This document shows, piece by piece, positions 28,044-36,547 of a stretch of DNA of 64,000 bases; position 1 is the stretch's first letter; each line of letters starts with the position of its first letter. The notes under the pieces are model-generated. The model was not told where the DNA came from. It was given only the letters and a program-made list of their open reading frames with translations, and did not search any database. The position numbers were made by a program, and so were the translations under genes. Source of the stretch: Mucilaginibacter_A sp041088075. Lineage in GTDB: Bacteria; Bacteroidota; Bacteroidia; Sphingobacteriales; Sphingobacteriaceae. The DNA lies in the NCBI RefSeq assembly GCF_041088075.1, contig NZ_JBGCVY010000027.1, forward strand, positions 1 to 64,000, given 5' to 3'.

Positions 28044-30839
28044 ATGAAAACACTGGTACTTGTATTGATTTTTTTGGCGGCCGGTAATTTTTTGCTTGCC
28101 CAAAACACAGGTTCTGTTAAAGGTGTAATTGCCGATACCGCCTCCAATATCAAACTGGTCTATGCTTCGGTTGCGGTGTTAAATGCAAAAGATTCTACGC
28201 TGGTCAAGTTTACCCGCACCAACGAAAACGGCGAGTTTACAATTGGCAACCTTAAAAAAGGAAAGTTTATTTTACTGGTTACGTACCCGGCTTATGCGGA
28301 TTATGTAGAGCGGTTTCAGTTGGATTCTGTAAAAAAAGAACAAAATGTTGGCCGCATCAGTATGTTGCTGAAAGAAAGGCTGCTAAAAGAAGTATTGATA
28401 AAAGGTACGGCTGCCGCCATCAAAATTAAAGGCGATACCACTGAATTTAATGCGGCTGCTTTTACAATTCAGCCCAACTCTAAAGTGGAAGATTTGCTGA
28501 AGCAGTTGCCCGGGATACAGGTGGACAAAGACGGAAAAATTACCGCACAAGGCCAAACCGTAAACAAAGTTTTGGTGGATGGCGAAGAGTTTTTTGGCGA
28601 TGACCCGACGTTGGTTACCAAAAACATCCGTGGCGATATGGTGGACAAGGTGCAGCTTTACGATAAAAAAAGCGACCAGGCCACTTTTACCGGCATTGAT
28701 GATGGCGTGAAAAATAAAACCATCAACATTAAACTAAAAGAAGATAAAAAGAACGGCTACTTTGGCAAGGTTTCGGCCGGCGTTGGAACGGATGGTTATT
28801 ACGAAGGCCAGGCGATGTTCAATAAATTCAAGGCCAAACAAAAGCTTTCGGCTTATGGCACTTTGGCAAATACCGGCAAAACAGGTTTAGGCTGGGAAGA
28901 CAACAGCAAATATGCTTCTTCTAACAACATAGAGTTTACCGATGGCGGCGGTATTTCGATTACAAATAATGGTCGGGACGAACTGGAATCTTTTGACGGA
29001 AGGTACAACAACCGCGGCATACCCGTGGCCAGGACAGGTGGTTTGCATTACGATACCAAGTGGAACAATGATAAAGAATCCATCAATGCCAATTACAAAA
29101 TTGGCTCTTTGGGCGTTACCGGCACCGATAACAGTATCAACCAAAACAATTTGCCAACGGGCGTACAAAACAGCAACTCAAACCACAGCTTTGACAATTA
29201 TATGTTCAGGCAAAAGGTAGATGCCATTTATCAGATTAAACTGGACACGGCTTCTAACTTAAAAATAACTGCTGACGGCACTATAAAAAACAACCGGAGC
29301 AACAACATTTATCAATCATCAAGTTACGCTGGTTTTGATACGTTGTTAAACCGCAGTAACCGGAGTTTGACCAACAACGGCAACGAGAATATATTTAACG
29401 CCACTGCTTTTTATACTCACAAATTTAAAAAGACAGGCCGTTCGTTTTCCTTAAGCCTTAGCGGTGCTTATGATGAAAATGATACAAAAGGTTACCTCAA
29501 TTCCGACATCCATTTTTACAACAGAATGACTGGTGGTTTGGATAGTACGCAATTGATCAACCAATATAAAACCAGCCATATTTTAAGTACAATTGTGAAT
29601 TCCAACATTACTTATTCTGAACCTTTTACCAAAGCGTTTTCGGTTATTCTAAATTATGGTTTGGGCTTGAACAACAGCAGTGCCGACCGGAAATCTTTTG
29701 ATCAAACAACGGTAGGAGAGTACACCGCTTTGAATACAACTTTAAGCAACAATTACAAGTTAAACCAACTGAACAACCAGCTTGGTGCAATTTTTAACTA
29801 TAAAAAAGGCAAAGCAATTTTAAACTTTGGCACCAGGGCAACCGATGTAAAGTTTGAACAAATAAACGAATATACTAATGACAAGTTTAACCGGAACTTT
29901 TTAAATTGGAACCCGCAGGCTACTTATCAATATAAGTTTTCGCAGCAAAAATCTTTACGTTTGAGTTATAATGGTAATACGCAACAGCCAACAATTGATC
30001 AGATCCAGCCTGTTTTGGTCAACACAGATCCTTTAAATTTATTTTTGGGCAATCCGGACTTGCGGCCTTCTTTTACCAACAGCTTTAATTTGAATTATAA
30101 TTCTTATAAAGTTTTAAGCGAACAATACGTTTATCTTAGTGCTGGCTACAACTTAATTTCCAATGCAATTGTTAACAATACAACAACCAACGCAAACGGA
30201 AAAACAACTTACCAGTCATCCAATCTTATTGGTAATAGCCCGGCAAACTTTTATCTGTATTCCAATTTTAGCCGGAAGATTAAAATGCTGGATTTTAATG
30301 TGGGTATAAACATCAATGCAAACGGTAACACTTCTTACAATTATACCAACAGTGTTTTGAACAAAACAAAATCTTACACTTATAGAAGTGCTATAAACTT
30401 GCAAAAGTACAAACAGAAAAAGTTTCAAATATACTTCGATTTTGGACCAACTTATACCGTCAGCGGTTCATCTTTGCAGCCTAATATCAACAACAATGGT
30501 TTTGGTTTAAATGGATATAGTTCTTTCAGGGTTTATCTTCCGCACAAAATTGAATTTGGTTATGACGGCAATTACGAGTACCAGGCAAAAACGCAATCTT
30601 TTAACCAAAGTTTTGAAAGGTTAATTATCAACCCAACCATCAGCAAAAAATTCTTAAAAACAGATAACCTTAACTTGTCTGTTACGGTTAATGATTTGCT
30701 TAACCAAAATGTTGGTTTCAACCGTAGTGCTTATGCCGGCAATATTTCACAACAAACTTATACCACCATCCGCAGATATTTTATGTTTTCTTTAAGTTAT
30801 GATTTTAACAAAATGGGCGGCACAAAACCAACAAAATAA
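28044..30839 (+). CDS. Outer-membrane beta-barrel protein with carboxypeptidase-regulatory-like and plug domains
   Basis: 931 residues. The signal peptide ends near LLAQ (residue 20). A carboxypeptidase-D-like domain (residues 22-115) is followed by a plug-like domain (VEDLLKQLPGIQVDKDGKITAQGQ, VNKVLVDGEEFFGDDPTLVTKNI) and a long Asn/Tyr-rich barrel of the OMP_b-brl_3 type. The phrase VLVDGEEFFGDDP is typical of this receptor subgroup, which is often paired with a GLPGLI protein, as here (the next gene starts 2 nt after the stop). The substrate is unknown; peptides or metals have been proposed for relatives. Confidence 0.9.
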   Translation: MKTLVLVLIFLAAGNFLLAQNTGSVKGVIADTASNIKLVYASVAVLNAKDSTLVKFTRTNENGEFTIGNLKKGKFILLVTYPAYADYVERFQLDSVKKEQNVGRISMLLKERLLKEVLIKGTAAAIKIKGDTTEFNAAAFTIQPNSKVEDLLKQLPGIQVDKDGKITAQGQTVNKVLVDGEEFFGDDPTLVTKNIRGDMVDKVQLYDKKSDQATFTGIDDGVKNKTINIKLKEDKKNGYFGKVSAGVGTDGYYEGQAMFNKFKAKQKLSAYGTLANTGKTGLGWEDNSKYASSNNIEFTDGGGISITNNGRDELESFDGRYNNRGIPVARTGGLHYDTKWNNDKESINANYKIGSLGVTGTDNSINQNNLPTGVQNSNSNHSFDNYMFRQKVDAIYQIKLDTASNLKITADGTIKNNRSNNIYQSSSYAGFDTLLNRSNRSLTNNGNENIFNATAFYTHKFKKTGRSFSLSLSGAYDENDTKGYLNSDIHFYNRMTGGLDSTQLINQYKTSHILSTIVNSNITYSEPFTKAFSVILNYGLGLNNSSADRKSFDQTTVGEYTALNTTLSNNYKLNQLNNQLGAIFNYKKGKAILNFGTRATDVKFEQINEYTNDKFNRNFLNWNPQATYQYKFSQQKSLRLSYNGNTQQPTIDQIQPVLVNTDPLNLFLGNPDLRPSFTNSFNLNYNSYKVLSEQYVYLSAGYNLISNAIVNNTTTNANGKTTYQSSNLIGNSPANFYLYSNFSRKIKMLDFNVGININANGNTSYNYTNSVLNKTKSYTYRSAINLQKYKQKKFQIYFDFGPTYTVSGSSLQPNINNNGFGLNGYSSFRVYLPHKIEFGYDGNYEYQAKTQSFNQSFERLIINPTISKKFLKTDNLNLSVTVNDLLNQNVGFNRSAYAGNISQQTYTTIRRYFMFSLSYDFNKMGGTKPTK

Positions 30840-30841
30840 TT

Positions 30842-31621
30842 ATGAAAAAACTAAACTTGTTGATCTTCATCATACTGTTTTTAACAGGTAAAAACTTGTA
30901 TGCACAATACACCCATTTTTCTACCAATGGCATTATCGAATTTGATAAAAGTGTAAACATGTTTGCACTCATCAAAAAAAGCATTAACAAAGACAACGAA
31001 AGCTTTATGCAGCAGGCTTTTGACAGTTATAAAAAAAACAAACCACAATTTAAGGTATTTAAAAGCACACTTAGTTTTTCTAAAGACAAAACGATGTTTA
31101 CACCTTTGGAAAATACAGAAAGTGGTTCGAACACTTATTTTGATGATAACCCGATGGCCGAGCAGAACAATGTTACTTATACGGATTTGTCTGCCAACCG
31201 TATCATCAGCCAGAAAAAAGTATTTGAACAAACGTTTTTGTTGAAAGACAGCACGCGCAAAATCAACTGGAAAATCACCAGTGAAACCCGCCAAATTGCC
31301 GGTTACAATTGCCGCCGCGCCAATGCTTTGATCCTGGATTCTGTTTATGTGGTTGCTTTTTATACCGATGAAATTATGGTTCTGGGCGGCCCAGAACTGT
31401 TTTCCGGTTTGCCGGGGATGATTTTGGGCGTGGCCATTCCGCACGAAAACATCAGTTGGTTTGCCACCAAAGTTACCGATACAACCGTGTCGGCCAAAGC
31501 ATTGTCGCCGCCAACCAAAGGCAAAGCGGTAAACGATAAAGAACTGCGTGCAACCTTGCAATCGGCTTTGAAAGATTGGGGCAATTATAAACAAATTGCG
31601 ATGAAGGCTTTTTTGTTGTGA
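30842..31621 (+). CDS. GLPGLI-family exported protein
   Basis: 259 residues. The signal peptide ends near NLYAQ. The family motif appears as FSGLPGMILGV (about residues 189-199), preceded by the typical IAGYNCRRANA (about 155-165, with one Cys). The gene starts 2 nt after the upstream barrel protein, so translation is probably coupled. The family has no assigned biochemical role; conserved pairing with an OM barrel points to a shared envelope function. Confidence 0.9.
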   Translation: MKKLNLLIFIILFLTGKNLYAQYTHFSTNGIIEFDKSVNMFALIKKSINKDNESFMQQAFDSYKKNKPQFKVFKSTLSFSKDKTMFTPLENTESGSNTYFDDNPMAEQNNVTYTDLSANRIISQKKVFEQTFLLKDSTRKINWKITSETRQIAGYNCRRANALILDSVYVVAFYTDEIMVLGGPELFSGLPGMILGVAIPHENISWFATKVTDTTVSAKALSPPTKGKAVNDKELRATLQSALKDWGNYKQIAMKAFLL

Positions 31622-31739
31622 TCGCCCTGGCTTTATCCATACTGTTTTTATGCCCCTAAAATTTACTTTGTACTGATTGCACCGGCAGAACAATTACGGT
31701 TTTCCTGCTGTTTAAAATTCAACATAAACAGAAAATACC

Positions 31740-32597
31740 ATGAGTGCATCATTTAAAGAAACGTTTGCCATCGGTGGCGATTTGACCGTAAACCGTTTAG
31801 GCTATGGCGCAATGCGCATTACCGGAGATGGAATTTGGGGGCCGCCAAAAGATAAGGCCGAAGCAATTCGGGTTTTGCAACGTGCGGTAGAACTGGGTGT
31901 TGATTTTATTGATACGGCCGATAGTTACGGGCCGCATGTATCGGAAGAACTGATTGCCGAGGCATTGCATCCGTACAAAACCGGGTTGGTGATTGCAACC
32001 AAAGGCGGCTTAACCCGGACCGGGCCAAACCAATGGCCGATTAATTCGCACCCTGATCATTTAAAAGAAGCGTTGGAAGGCAGTTTGAAACGCCTGAAAC
32101 TGGAGCAGATTGATTTGTACCAGTTGCACCGCATTGACCCAAATGTGCCTTTTGAAGATTCGTTGGAGTTTTTGAAAAAAGCACAGCAGGAAGGCAAAAT
32201 CAAGCACATTGGCTTATCGGAAGTGAGCGTTGAGGACATCAAAAAAGCGCAGCAATTTGTCGAAATTGTTTCCGTACAAAATATGTACAGCGTGGATAAC
32301 CGCAAGTGGGAAGCCGAACTGCAGTTTTGTGCCGAGAACAATATTGCTTTTATTCCGTGGTATCCGTTAAATGGCGGCAACGAAGAAGGCATGAAAAAGA
32401 TGAACGAACTTGCACAGAAAAAAAATGCCACCGTTCAACAAATTGCGCTGAGCTGGCTGTTGCACCATTCGCCAAATATTTTGCTGATCCCGGGAACTTC
32501 GAGCGTAAAGCATTTGGAAGAAAACATGAAAACGGCTTCTATCGAATTAACAACAGCAGATTTGGAAGAACTGGAAAGTTTATCGGCCGTTCAATAA
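31740..32597 (+). CDS. Aldo/keto reductase
   Basis: 285 residues. DFIDTADSYG provides catalytic Asp and Tyr, IATKGGL the Lys, and DLYQLHRIDP the His motif; LLIPGTSSVKHLEEN is the NADPH site. It is closest in pattern to the cytosolic YajO/YdbC-like group acting on small aldehydes or ketones. It is only distantly similar to the other reductase at 19054. No operon partner is evident; a form-B motif lies upstream at 31639 and a hairpin downstream at 32615. Confidence 0.9.
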   Translation: MSASFKETFAIGGDLTVNRLGYGAMRITGDGIWGPPKDKAEAIRVLQRAVELGVDFIDTADSYGPHVSEELIAEALHPYKTGLVIATKGGLTRTGPNQWPINSHPDHLKEALEGSLKRLKLEQIDLYQLHRIDPNVPFEDSLEFLKKAQQEGKIKHIGLSEVSVEDIKKAQQFVEIVSVQNMYSVDNRKWEAELQFCAENNIAFIPWYPLNGGNEEGMKKMNELAQKKNATVQQIALSWLLHHSPNILLIPGTSSVKHLEENMKTASIELTTADLEELESLSAVQ

Positions 32598-32614
32598 AAA
32601 ACCAGAAACTTAAA

Positions 32615-32658
32615 ATGCTTCTTTTAGCACACTAAATTTTATGTGCTAAAAGAAGCAT
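32615..32658. terminator. Motif inverted pair between convergent genes
   Basis: ATGCTTCTTTTAGCACA is mirrored exactly by TGTGCTAAAAGAAGCAT: a 17-bp perfect stem with a 10-nt AT-rich interior, flanked by AAA and TTT. It lies 17 nt after the aldo/keto reductase stop and 41 nt from the convergent oxidoreductase stop. It should terminate both transcripts. Confidence 0.75.
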
Positions 32659-32699
32659 TTTAGTTTTTATCAATTTTAAATCTTTTGCCGGAGAAACCT

Positions 32700-33398
32700 T
32701 TATTCTTCGCTGTAACGGTCGTTGCGCCAGGGATAAGCCGTGTTCGAGTAGCCGCGTTCTTCCCAAAAACCAGGTTTATCAGCAGTTAAAAATTGAATTC
32801 GTTTTATCCATTTTGAACCTTTCCAGGCATACAATTGCGGCGTAACCATCCGTACCGGGCCGCCGTGTTCTTTGGCCAAAGGTTGTCCTTCAAAAGCATG
32901 CACCAGCAAAACATCCGGTTTTAAGGCTTCTTCTAAAGACAAATTTGTGGTGTAGGTATCGTAGCCGTAGCACAAAATATGCGTGGCGGTTTCTTTAGGC
33001 TGAACCAAAGCGGCCAGATCAAGCAAGCTAACGCCTTTCCAGTGCATGTTTAACTTAGACCAGGTTGTAACGCAATGAAAATCAGAAGTATCTTTGGTTT
33101 GCGGCATCGCCATAAATTCTTTCCAGGTCATGCGGATTGGGTTTTCTACTTCGCCATCAAGGGTTAACCGCCATCGTTCTAAAGGAATGTTAGGTTGATA
33201 GCCCAAATCTAAAACCGGCCATTTTATGGTTGCCGTTTGCCCGATCGGGATTTCGGGCATGCCGTGCCGGTTAATTTTGCCCGAACCTTTTGGCGTATCA
33301 TCAGCGGTGGATGGCGTCAGCTTCATTTTTTCTTCAAAACGGGCTTTCAGTTTCATCCTCGTTTCGATGATGCGGTTCAGTTTTTCCGGTTCTTCCAT
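32700..33398 (-). CDS. Molybdopterin-dependent oxidoreductase (sulfite oxidase / MsrP-like fold)
   Basis: 232 residues. DFHCVTTWS places the molybdenum-ligand Cys at residue 109; WKGVSLLDL and EHGGPVRMVTPQLYAWKGSKWIKRI are further signatures of the sulfite-oxidase molybdopterin domain. There is no Tat signal (no twin Arg at the N-terminus) and no membrane anchor, so it appears cytoplasmic, unlike MsrP. The substrate is unknown. An LLM-class flavin oxidoreductase lies 52 nt upstream on the same strand and may be cotranscribed. Confidence 0.87.
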   Translation of the reverse strand: MEEPEKLNRIIETRMKLKARFEEKMKLTPSTADDTPKGSGKINRHGMPEIPIGQTATIKWPVLDLGYQPNIPLERWRLTLDGEVENPIRMTWKEFMAMPQTKDTSDFHCVTTWSKLNMHWKGVSLLDLAALVQPKETATHILCYGYDTYTTNLSLEEALKPDVLLVHAFEGQPLAKEHGGPVRMVTPQLYAWKGSKWIKRIQFLTADKPGFWEERGYSNTAYPWRNDRYSEE

Positions 33399-33450
33399 TG
33401 CAAATTGTATCGGCAGGGATTACTAAAATTTAGGTGATAAAAACAGTATG

Positions 33451-34491
33451 CTAATATGCAGCTAATTCCGGCTTGTCAGATTTTTTTCCGGATAAAACTT
33501 CTGCAAAAACCTCATATGAATGCAACCTGGCCTCATGCTCAAAAATATGCGAAGTGGCCATTACTTCGTCCACTTGCGTTTGTGCGATAAAAGCTTGCAT
33601 TTCTTTTTCGATCTTTTCCGGCCCGCCGATAAAAGCATATTTCATCATTTGCTGTACCGATTCTTTCTCGTAAATATTCCAAATCCGGTCTATATTTTCA
33701 ATTGGCGGCTGCAAAAGGCCCCGCTTTCCGGTAATCACGCCCAAAATAAATTGCTGTACCGAAGTAGCCAGTTTGGCAGCTTCCTGATCGGTATCCGCAG
33801 CAACCACGTTGACACAAGCCATCACGTAAGGGCTTTTTAGATTTTCGGAAGGCTGAAAGTTTTTCCGGTAAAGATCAATCGCCGTTAAAAAATAAGTTGG
33901 CGCGAAATGACTGGCAAAAGCATAAGGCAAGCCCAAAGCTGCCGCAACACGCGCGCTATCTGTGCTCGAACCCAAAACCCAGATCGGGATATCCAAACCT
34001 TCGCCCGGAATTGCCCTCACTTTGCCGTTTTTGTTTTCTGCGGAGAAGAAATTTTGCAGCTTTAAAATATCTTTTGGGAAATTATGGTCGGCATTAAAAT
34101 TTTCGCCGCGGATTTCCATCGAGGTTAATTGGTCTGTTCCCGGCGCGCGGCCCAAACCTAAATCAATCCTCTCTGGATACAAAGAAGCCAAGGTTCCAAA
34201 TTGTTCTGCCACAATCAATGGCGCATGGTTTGGCAGCATCACGCCGCCCGAACCAACGCGGATGGTAGAAGTGCCACCGGCGATGTAACCAATCAAAACC
34301 GAAGTTGCCGAACTGGCCACGCCAGCCATATTGTGGTGTTCGGCCAACCAGTACCGCTTATAACCTAAATTTTCGGCATGTTTGGCTAAATCCAAACTGC
34401 GTTGAAAAGTAATTGCAGGTGTTGTGCCTTGCACCACGGTTGCCAAATCTAAAACCGAAAAAGAAATATCTGATAATTGCTTTGCAGCCAT
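33451..34491 (-). CDS. LLM-class flavin-dependent oxidoreductase
   Basis: 346 residues, typical of the YhbW/MsnO-like luciferase-fold group. FSVLDLATVVQG at the N-terminus, YWLAEHHNM, IRVGSGGVMLPNHAPLIVAEQFGTLASLYPERIDLGLGRAPGTD and IWVLGSSTDSARVAAALGLPYAFASHF are characteristic FMN-binding barrel segments. These enzymes use FMNH2 or F420H2 to oxidise small molecules; the substrate is unknown. A form-B motif copy lies at 33438, just after its stop codon. Confidence 0.9.
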   Translation of the reverse strand: MAAKQLSDISFSVLDLATVVQGTTPAITFQRSLDLAKHAENLGYKRYWLAEHHNMAGVASSATSVLIGYIAGGTSTIRVGSGGVMLPNHAPLIVAEQFGTLASLYPERIDLGLGRAPGTDQLTSMEIRGENFNADHNFPKDILKLQNFFSAENKNGKVRAIPGEGLDIPIWVLGSSTDSARVAAALGLPYAFASHFAPTYFLTAIDLYRKNFQPSENLKSPYVMACVNVVAADTDQEAAKLATSVQQFILGVITGKRGLLQPPIENIDRIWNIYEKESVQQMMKYAFIGGPEKIEKEMQAFIAQTQVDEVMATSHIFEHEARLHSYEVFAEVLSGKKSDKPELAAY

Positions 34492-34807
34492 TTTTATTTT
34501 GCTTTAGTGATGTTTAAAAAACAAGCTCAGGTTTAAAACAACTTTTGTTGTTGCTTAATCAAATTTAATTTAAAAAAGCGGAAGGGCAGGGCTGCTTTGG
34601 TTATTTGACTTGCAATCCACACAAGCCTGATTATTTAAAATTAAAGCGTTGAATCAAACAACAATTTGGATTATATTGATTAGAAAATTTTGCAATAAAT
34701 AAATTTTATGCGATAAAAGAAGCATCGTTGCAGATTGTTAACGCGTAAACGGTTTCGGGTAAAATTGCAGGATTGGGAAAGTATTGATCAGTTTATAAAT
34801 ATAAGTA
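34492..34807. other. Gene-free AT-rich interval
   Basis: Contains one dispersed-motif copy with its left arm (34714-34725). No other repeat, RNA or promoter could be supported. Confidence 0.5.
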
Positions 34808-35341
34808 TTATAAGAAAACGTTGACACGGCTTTCCATATATTCTTTTGCAATCAATTTAAATAAAGTTTGGTTTTCAGCACATTGGTCAAAACAATATTG
34901 GATATTTTCTTTGACCGTAATATCGTTCAAGGAGTTTGCAATTGATTTTAGCAGTTGGAAATAATGGCATTTTACCACTAAAATTTGTTGCAGATGAAAT
35001 ACCAGTGCCAAATCGTTGGATAGCTTGTGCTGGTTTTCGTCTTCATGGTAACCGATTGCCAATTTTAAAATATCATTTGCGGTAGGGCTGCCAATTTTTG
35101 CCGGTACTTCTTTTAGCTGCAAAAAAACAGTTTCTATGTGGCCGATCTGTTCAAAAACTTCTGATAAAAGTTCTTCAACCACAAAATGCAAATCCCCAAA
35201 ACAGGTTTTATCCGCCAAAACGGGTAAACTTTGGGTGAGGCTTTGTAAAATAGAATAAATTTGGTTGAGGTTGAACAAGAAAACTTTGTTGAGCGAATTT
35301 TCATTTAACTGCAGGTTTCCACACAAAAAGGGTTTTTCCAT
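34808..35341 (-). CDS. Predicted all-helical protein, possibly DUF892/ferritin-like
   Basis: 177 residues, no signal peptide. The pattern FLFNLNQIYSILQSLTQSLPVLA, then ELLSEVFEQIGHIETVFLQLKEVPAK, then LALVFHLQQILVVKCHYFQLLKSIA resembles the four-helix layout of DUF892 (YciF-type ferritin-like proteins): a helix ending in LP, an acidic helix containing Q-I-x-x-I/L-E-x-V-F, then a later H/Y-containing helix. The usual metal-binding Glu/His set is not all obvious. Stress-related in the family; function here not established. It stands alone on the minus strand. Confidence 0.55.
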   Translation of the reverse strand: MEKPFLCGNLQLNENSLNKVFLFNLNQIYSILQSLTQSLPVLADKTCFGDLHFVVEELLSEVFEQIGHIETVFLQLKEVPAKIGSPTANDILKLAIGYHEDENQHKLSNDLALVFHLQQILVVKCHYFQLLKSIANSLNDITVKENIQYCFDQCAENQTLFKLIAKEYMESRVNVFL

Positions 35342-35647
35342 GATCTTGATTTTACCGATACAAAAACAGTATTAACGAACATAAATAAAGAGATCGGCAA
35401 AAATAAAATACATTAGGCAGGTTTAACGATCCTGCCAGATTTAGGCTTATATTTAACCAAAGAAATATTATTTTTAATTAATAAACAAATAATAATTAAA
35501 AATAATATTATTGATAAAATTGTAAACCAAAGCCGATATAAAAAAGCTAAGTCAATAAGCATCATAATGTCCAATTGTTTAGATATTTTTTTAGATTTTT
35601 CTAAGAATTCTCAAAGCATTTTTGTAAAATTGCATTGCCCAAAAGCA

Positions 35648-35721
35648 GCGCCTATAGCTCAGTTGGTTAGAGTAGAAGACTCATAATCTTTTGGTCCCTG
35701 GTTCGAGCCCAGGTGGGCGCA
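35648..35721 (+). tRNA. tRNA with CAU anticodon (Met, or Ile2)
   Basis: 74 nt. The acceptor stem is GCGCCTA with TGGGCGC, the D-loop AGTTGGTTA, the anticodon loop CTCATAA and the T-arm CCTGGTTCGAGCCCAGG. CCA is not fully encoded. It lacks initiator features (the acceptor starts with a G-C pair). Whether it reads AUG, or AUA after lysidine modification, cannot be decided from sequence alone. D-stem and anticodon-stem closures contain G-T pairs. Confidence 0.88.
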
Positions 35722-35731
35722 CCCCAATATT

Positions 35732-35769
35732 TAAAACGGCCTTTACAAAGGAGTAAAGGCCGTTTTTTA
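35732..35769 (+). terminator. Terminator after the CAU tRNA
   Basis: AAACGGCCTTTAC and GTAAAGGCCGTTT form a 13-bp stem with a 6-nt loop, followed by a T run. It starts 12 nt after the tRNA. Confidence 0.92.
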
Positions 35770-35997
35770 TGTTTATACAAATACTTTTGGCTAAAAAGTG
35801 CTTAAAACAGAGGATTTAAGCAACTTGCTTTAATTTCTTAAACTGATAGTCTTCAAATCTGTAATTTTAATTCTATTTAAAGATAGAAATTAAGTGAGTG
35901 CCTAAAGTTTCCCGCCTGCTTTAAGCATAAATATGCTATTGGCAAAACAAGTTGGAAACGCGCGGGAACAAACTTGTTATCCGAAAAAAGAAACTAA

Positions 35998-36390
35998 ATG
36001 CAAGAACAGCCAAACACAAATAAACCAGCGGCCAGCCCAAGCGATCATCTCGCTAATGAACGTACTTTTCTGGCCTGGATCCGTACCAGTATCGCTTTAA
36101 TGGGTTTTGGCTTTGTGGTGGTCAAGTTTTCCTTGTTTATCAAACAGTTGTCTGTTGTGCTGGCAGGAAAAGTAATCCTGCCCGGTAAAGGTTTTTCAGA
36201 GGGAATTGGCATTGCCTTAGTTGCCATGGGTGCATTACTTGCTTTGTTAAGCTATGTGAGGTATTATTATACCGAAAAACAGTTGCTGAACAAAACTTAC
36301 AAACCTTCTTTTGTGCTTTCTTTATCACTCACCATTGCAATTGTTTTGATAAGCCTGTTGCTGTTATGGTACCTGCTGCCCAGCCTGTAG
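35998..36390 (+). CDS. DUF202 (YidH-type) small membrane protein
   Basis: 130 residues. SDHLANERTFLAWIRTSIALMGFGFVVVKF is the DUF202 signature (NERTxLAWxRT). Three membrane segments are visible at about 30-50, 66-86 and 104-126. Function is unknown; members occur in bacterial and yeast membranes. No clear operon partner: a tRNA lies upstream and the restriction operon is convergent downstream. Confidence 0.88.
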   Translation: MQEQPNTNKPAASPSDHLANERTFLAWIRTSIALMGFGFVVVKFSLFIKQLSVVLAGKVILPGKGFSEGIGIALVAMGALLALLSYVRYYYTEKQLLNKTYKPSFVLSLSLTIAIVLISLLLLWYLLPSL

Positions 36391-36444
36391 TGTAATAGGT
36401 AAAATACTTTTGTTTAAACTTTTGGCTGACTCATACTAATAATG

Positions 36445-36538
36445 ATGCTTCTTTTACCATGCAAAATTTGGTGTTCCTACCAAACTGAATAGATCCAAAA
36501 CAAAACCTTCGCCAATTTTTATATGGTAAAAGAAGCAT
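36445..36538. repeat. Motif inverted pair between convergent genes
   Basis: A minus copy at 36445-36456 and a plus copy at 36527-36538 face each other 70 nt apart between the DUF202 stop and the hsdR stop (36548). The plus copy has the left arm TTTTTATATGG. A GTTTAAAC box at 36411-36418 precedes the pair, as in the composite elements. Confidence 0.65.
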
Positions 36539-36547
36539 GGTTGTTAT

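Noticed and set aside
27229..28103. Minus-strand open frames in tandem array 1
   Set aside because: They are repetitions of the same peptide generated by the repeat unit; the frame shifts between units and there is no plausible start region.
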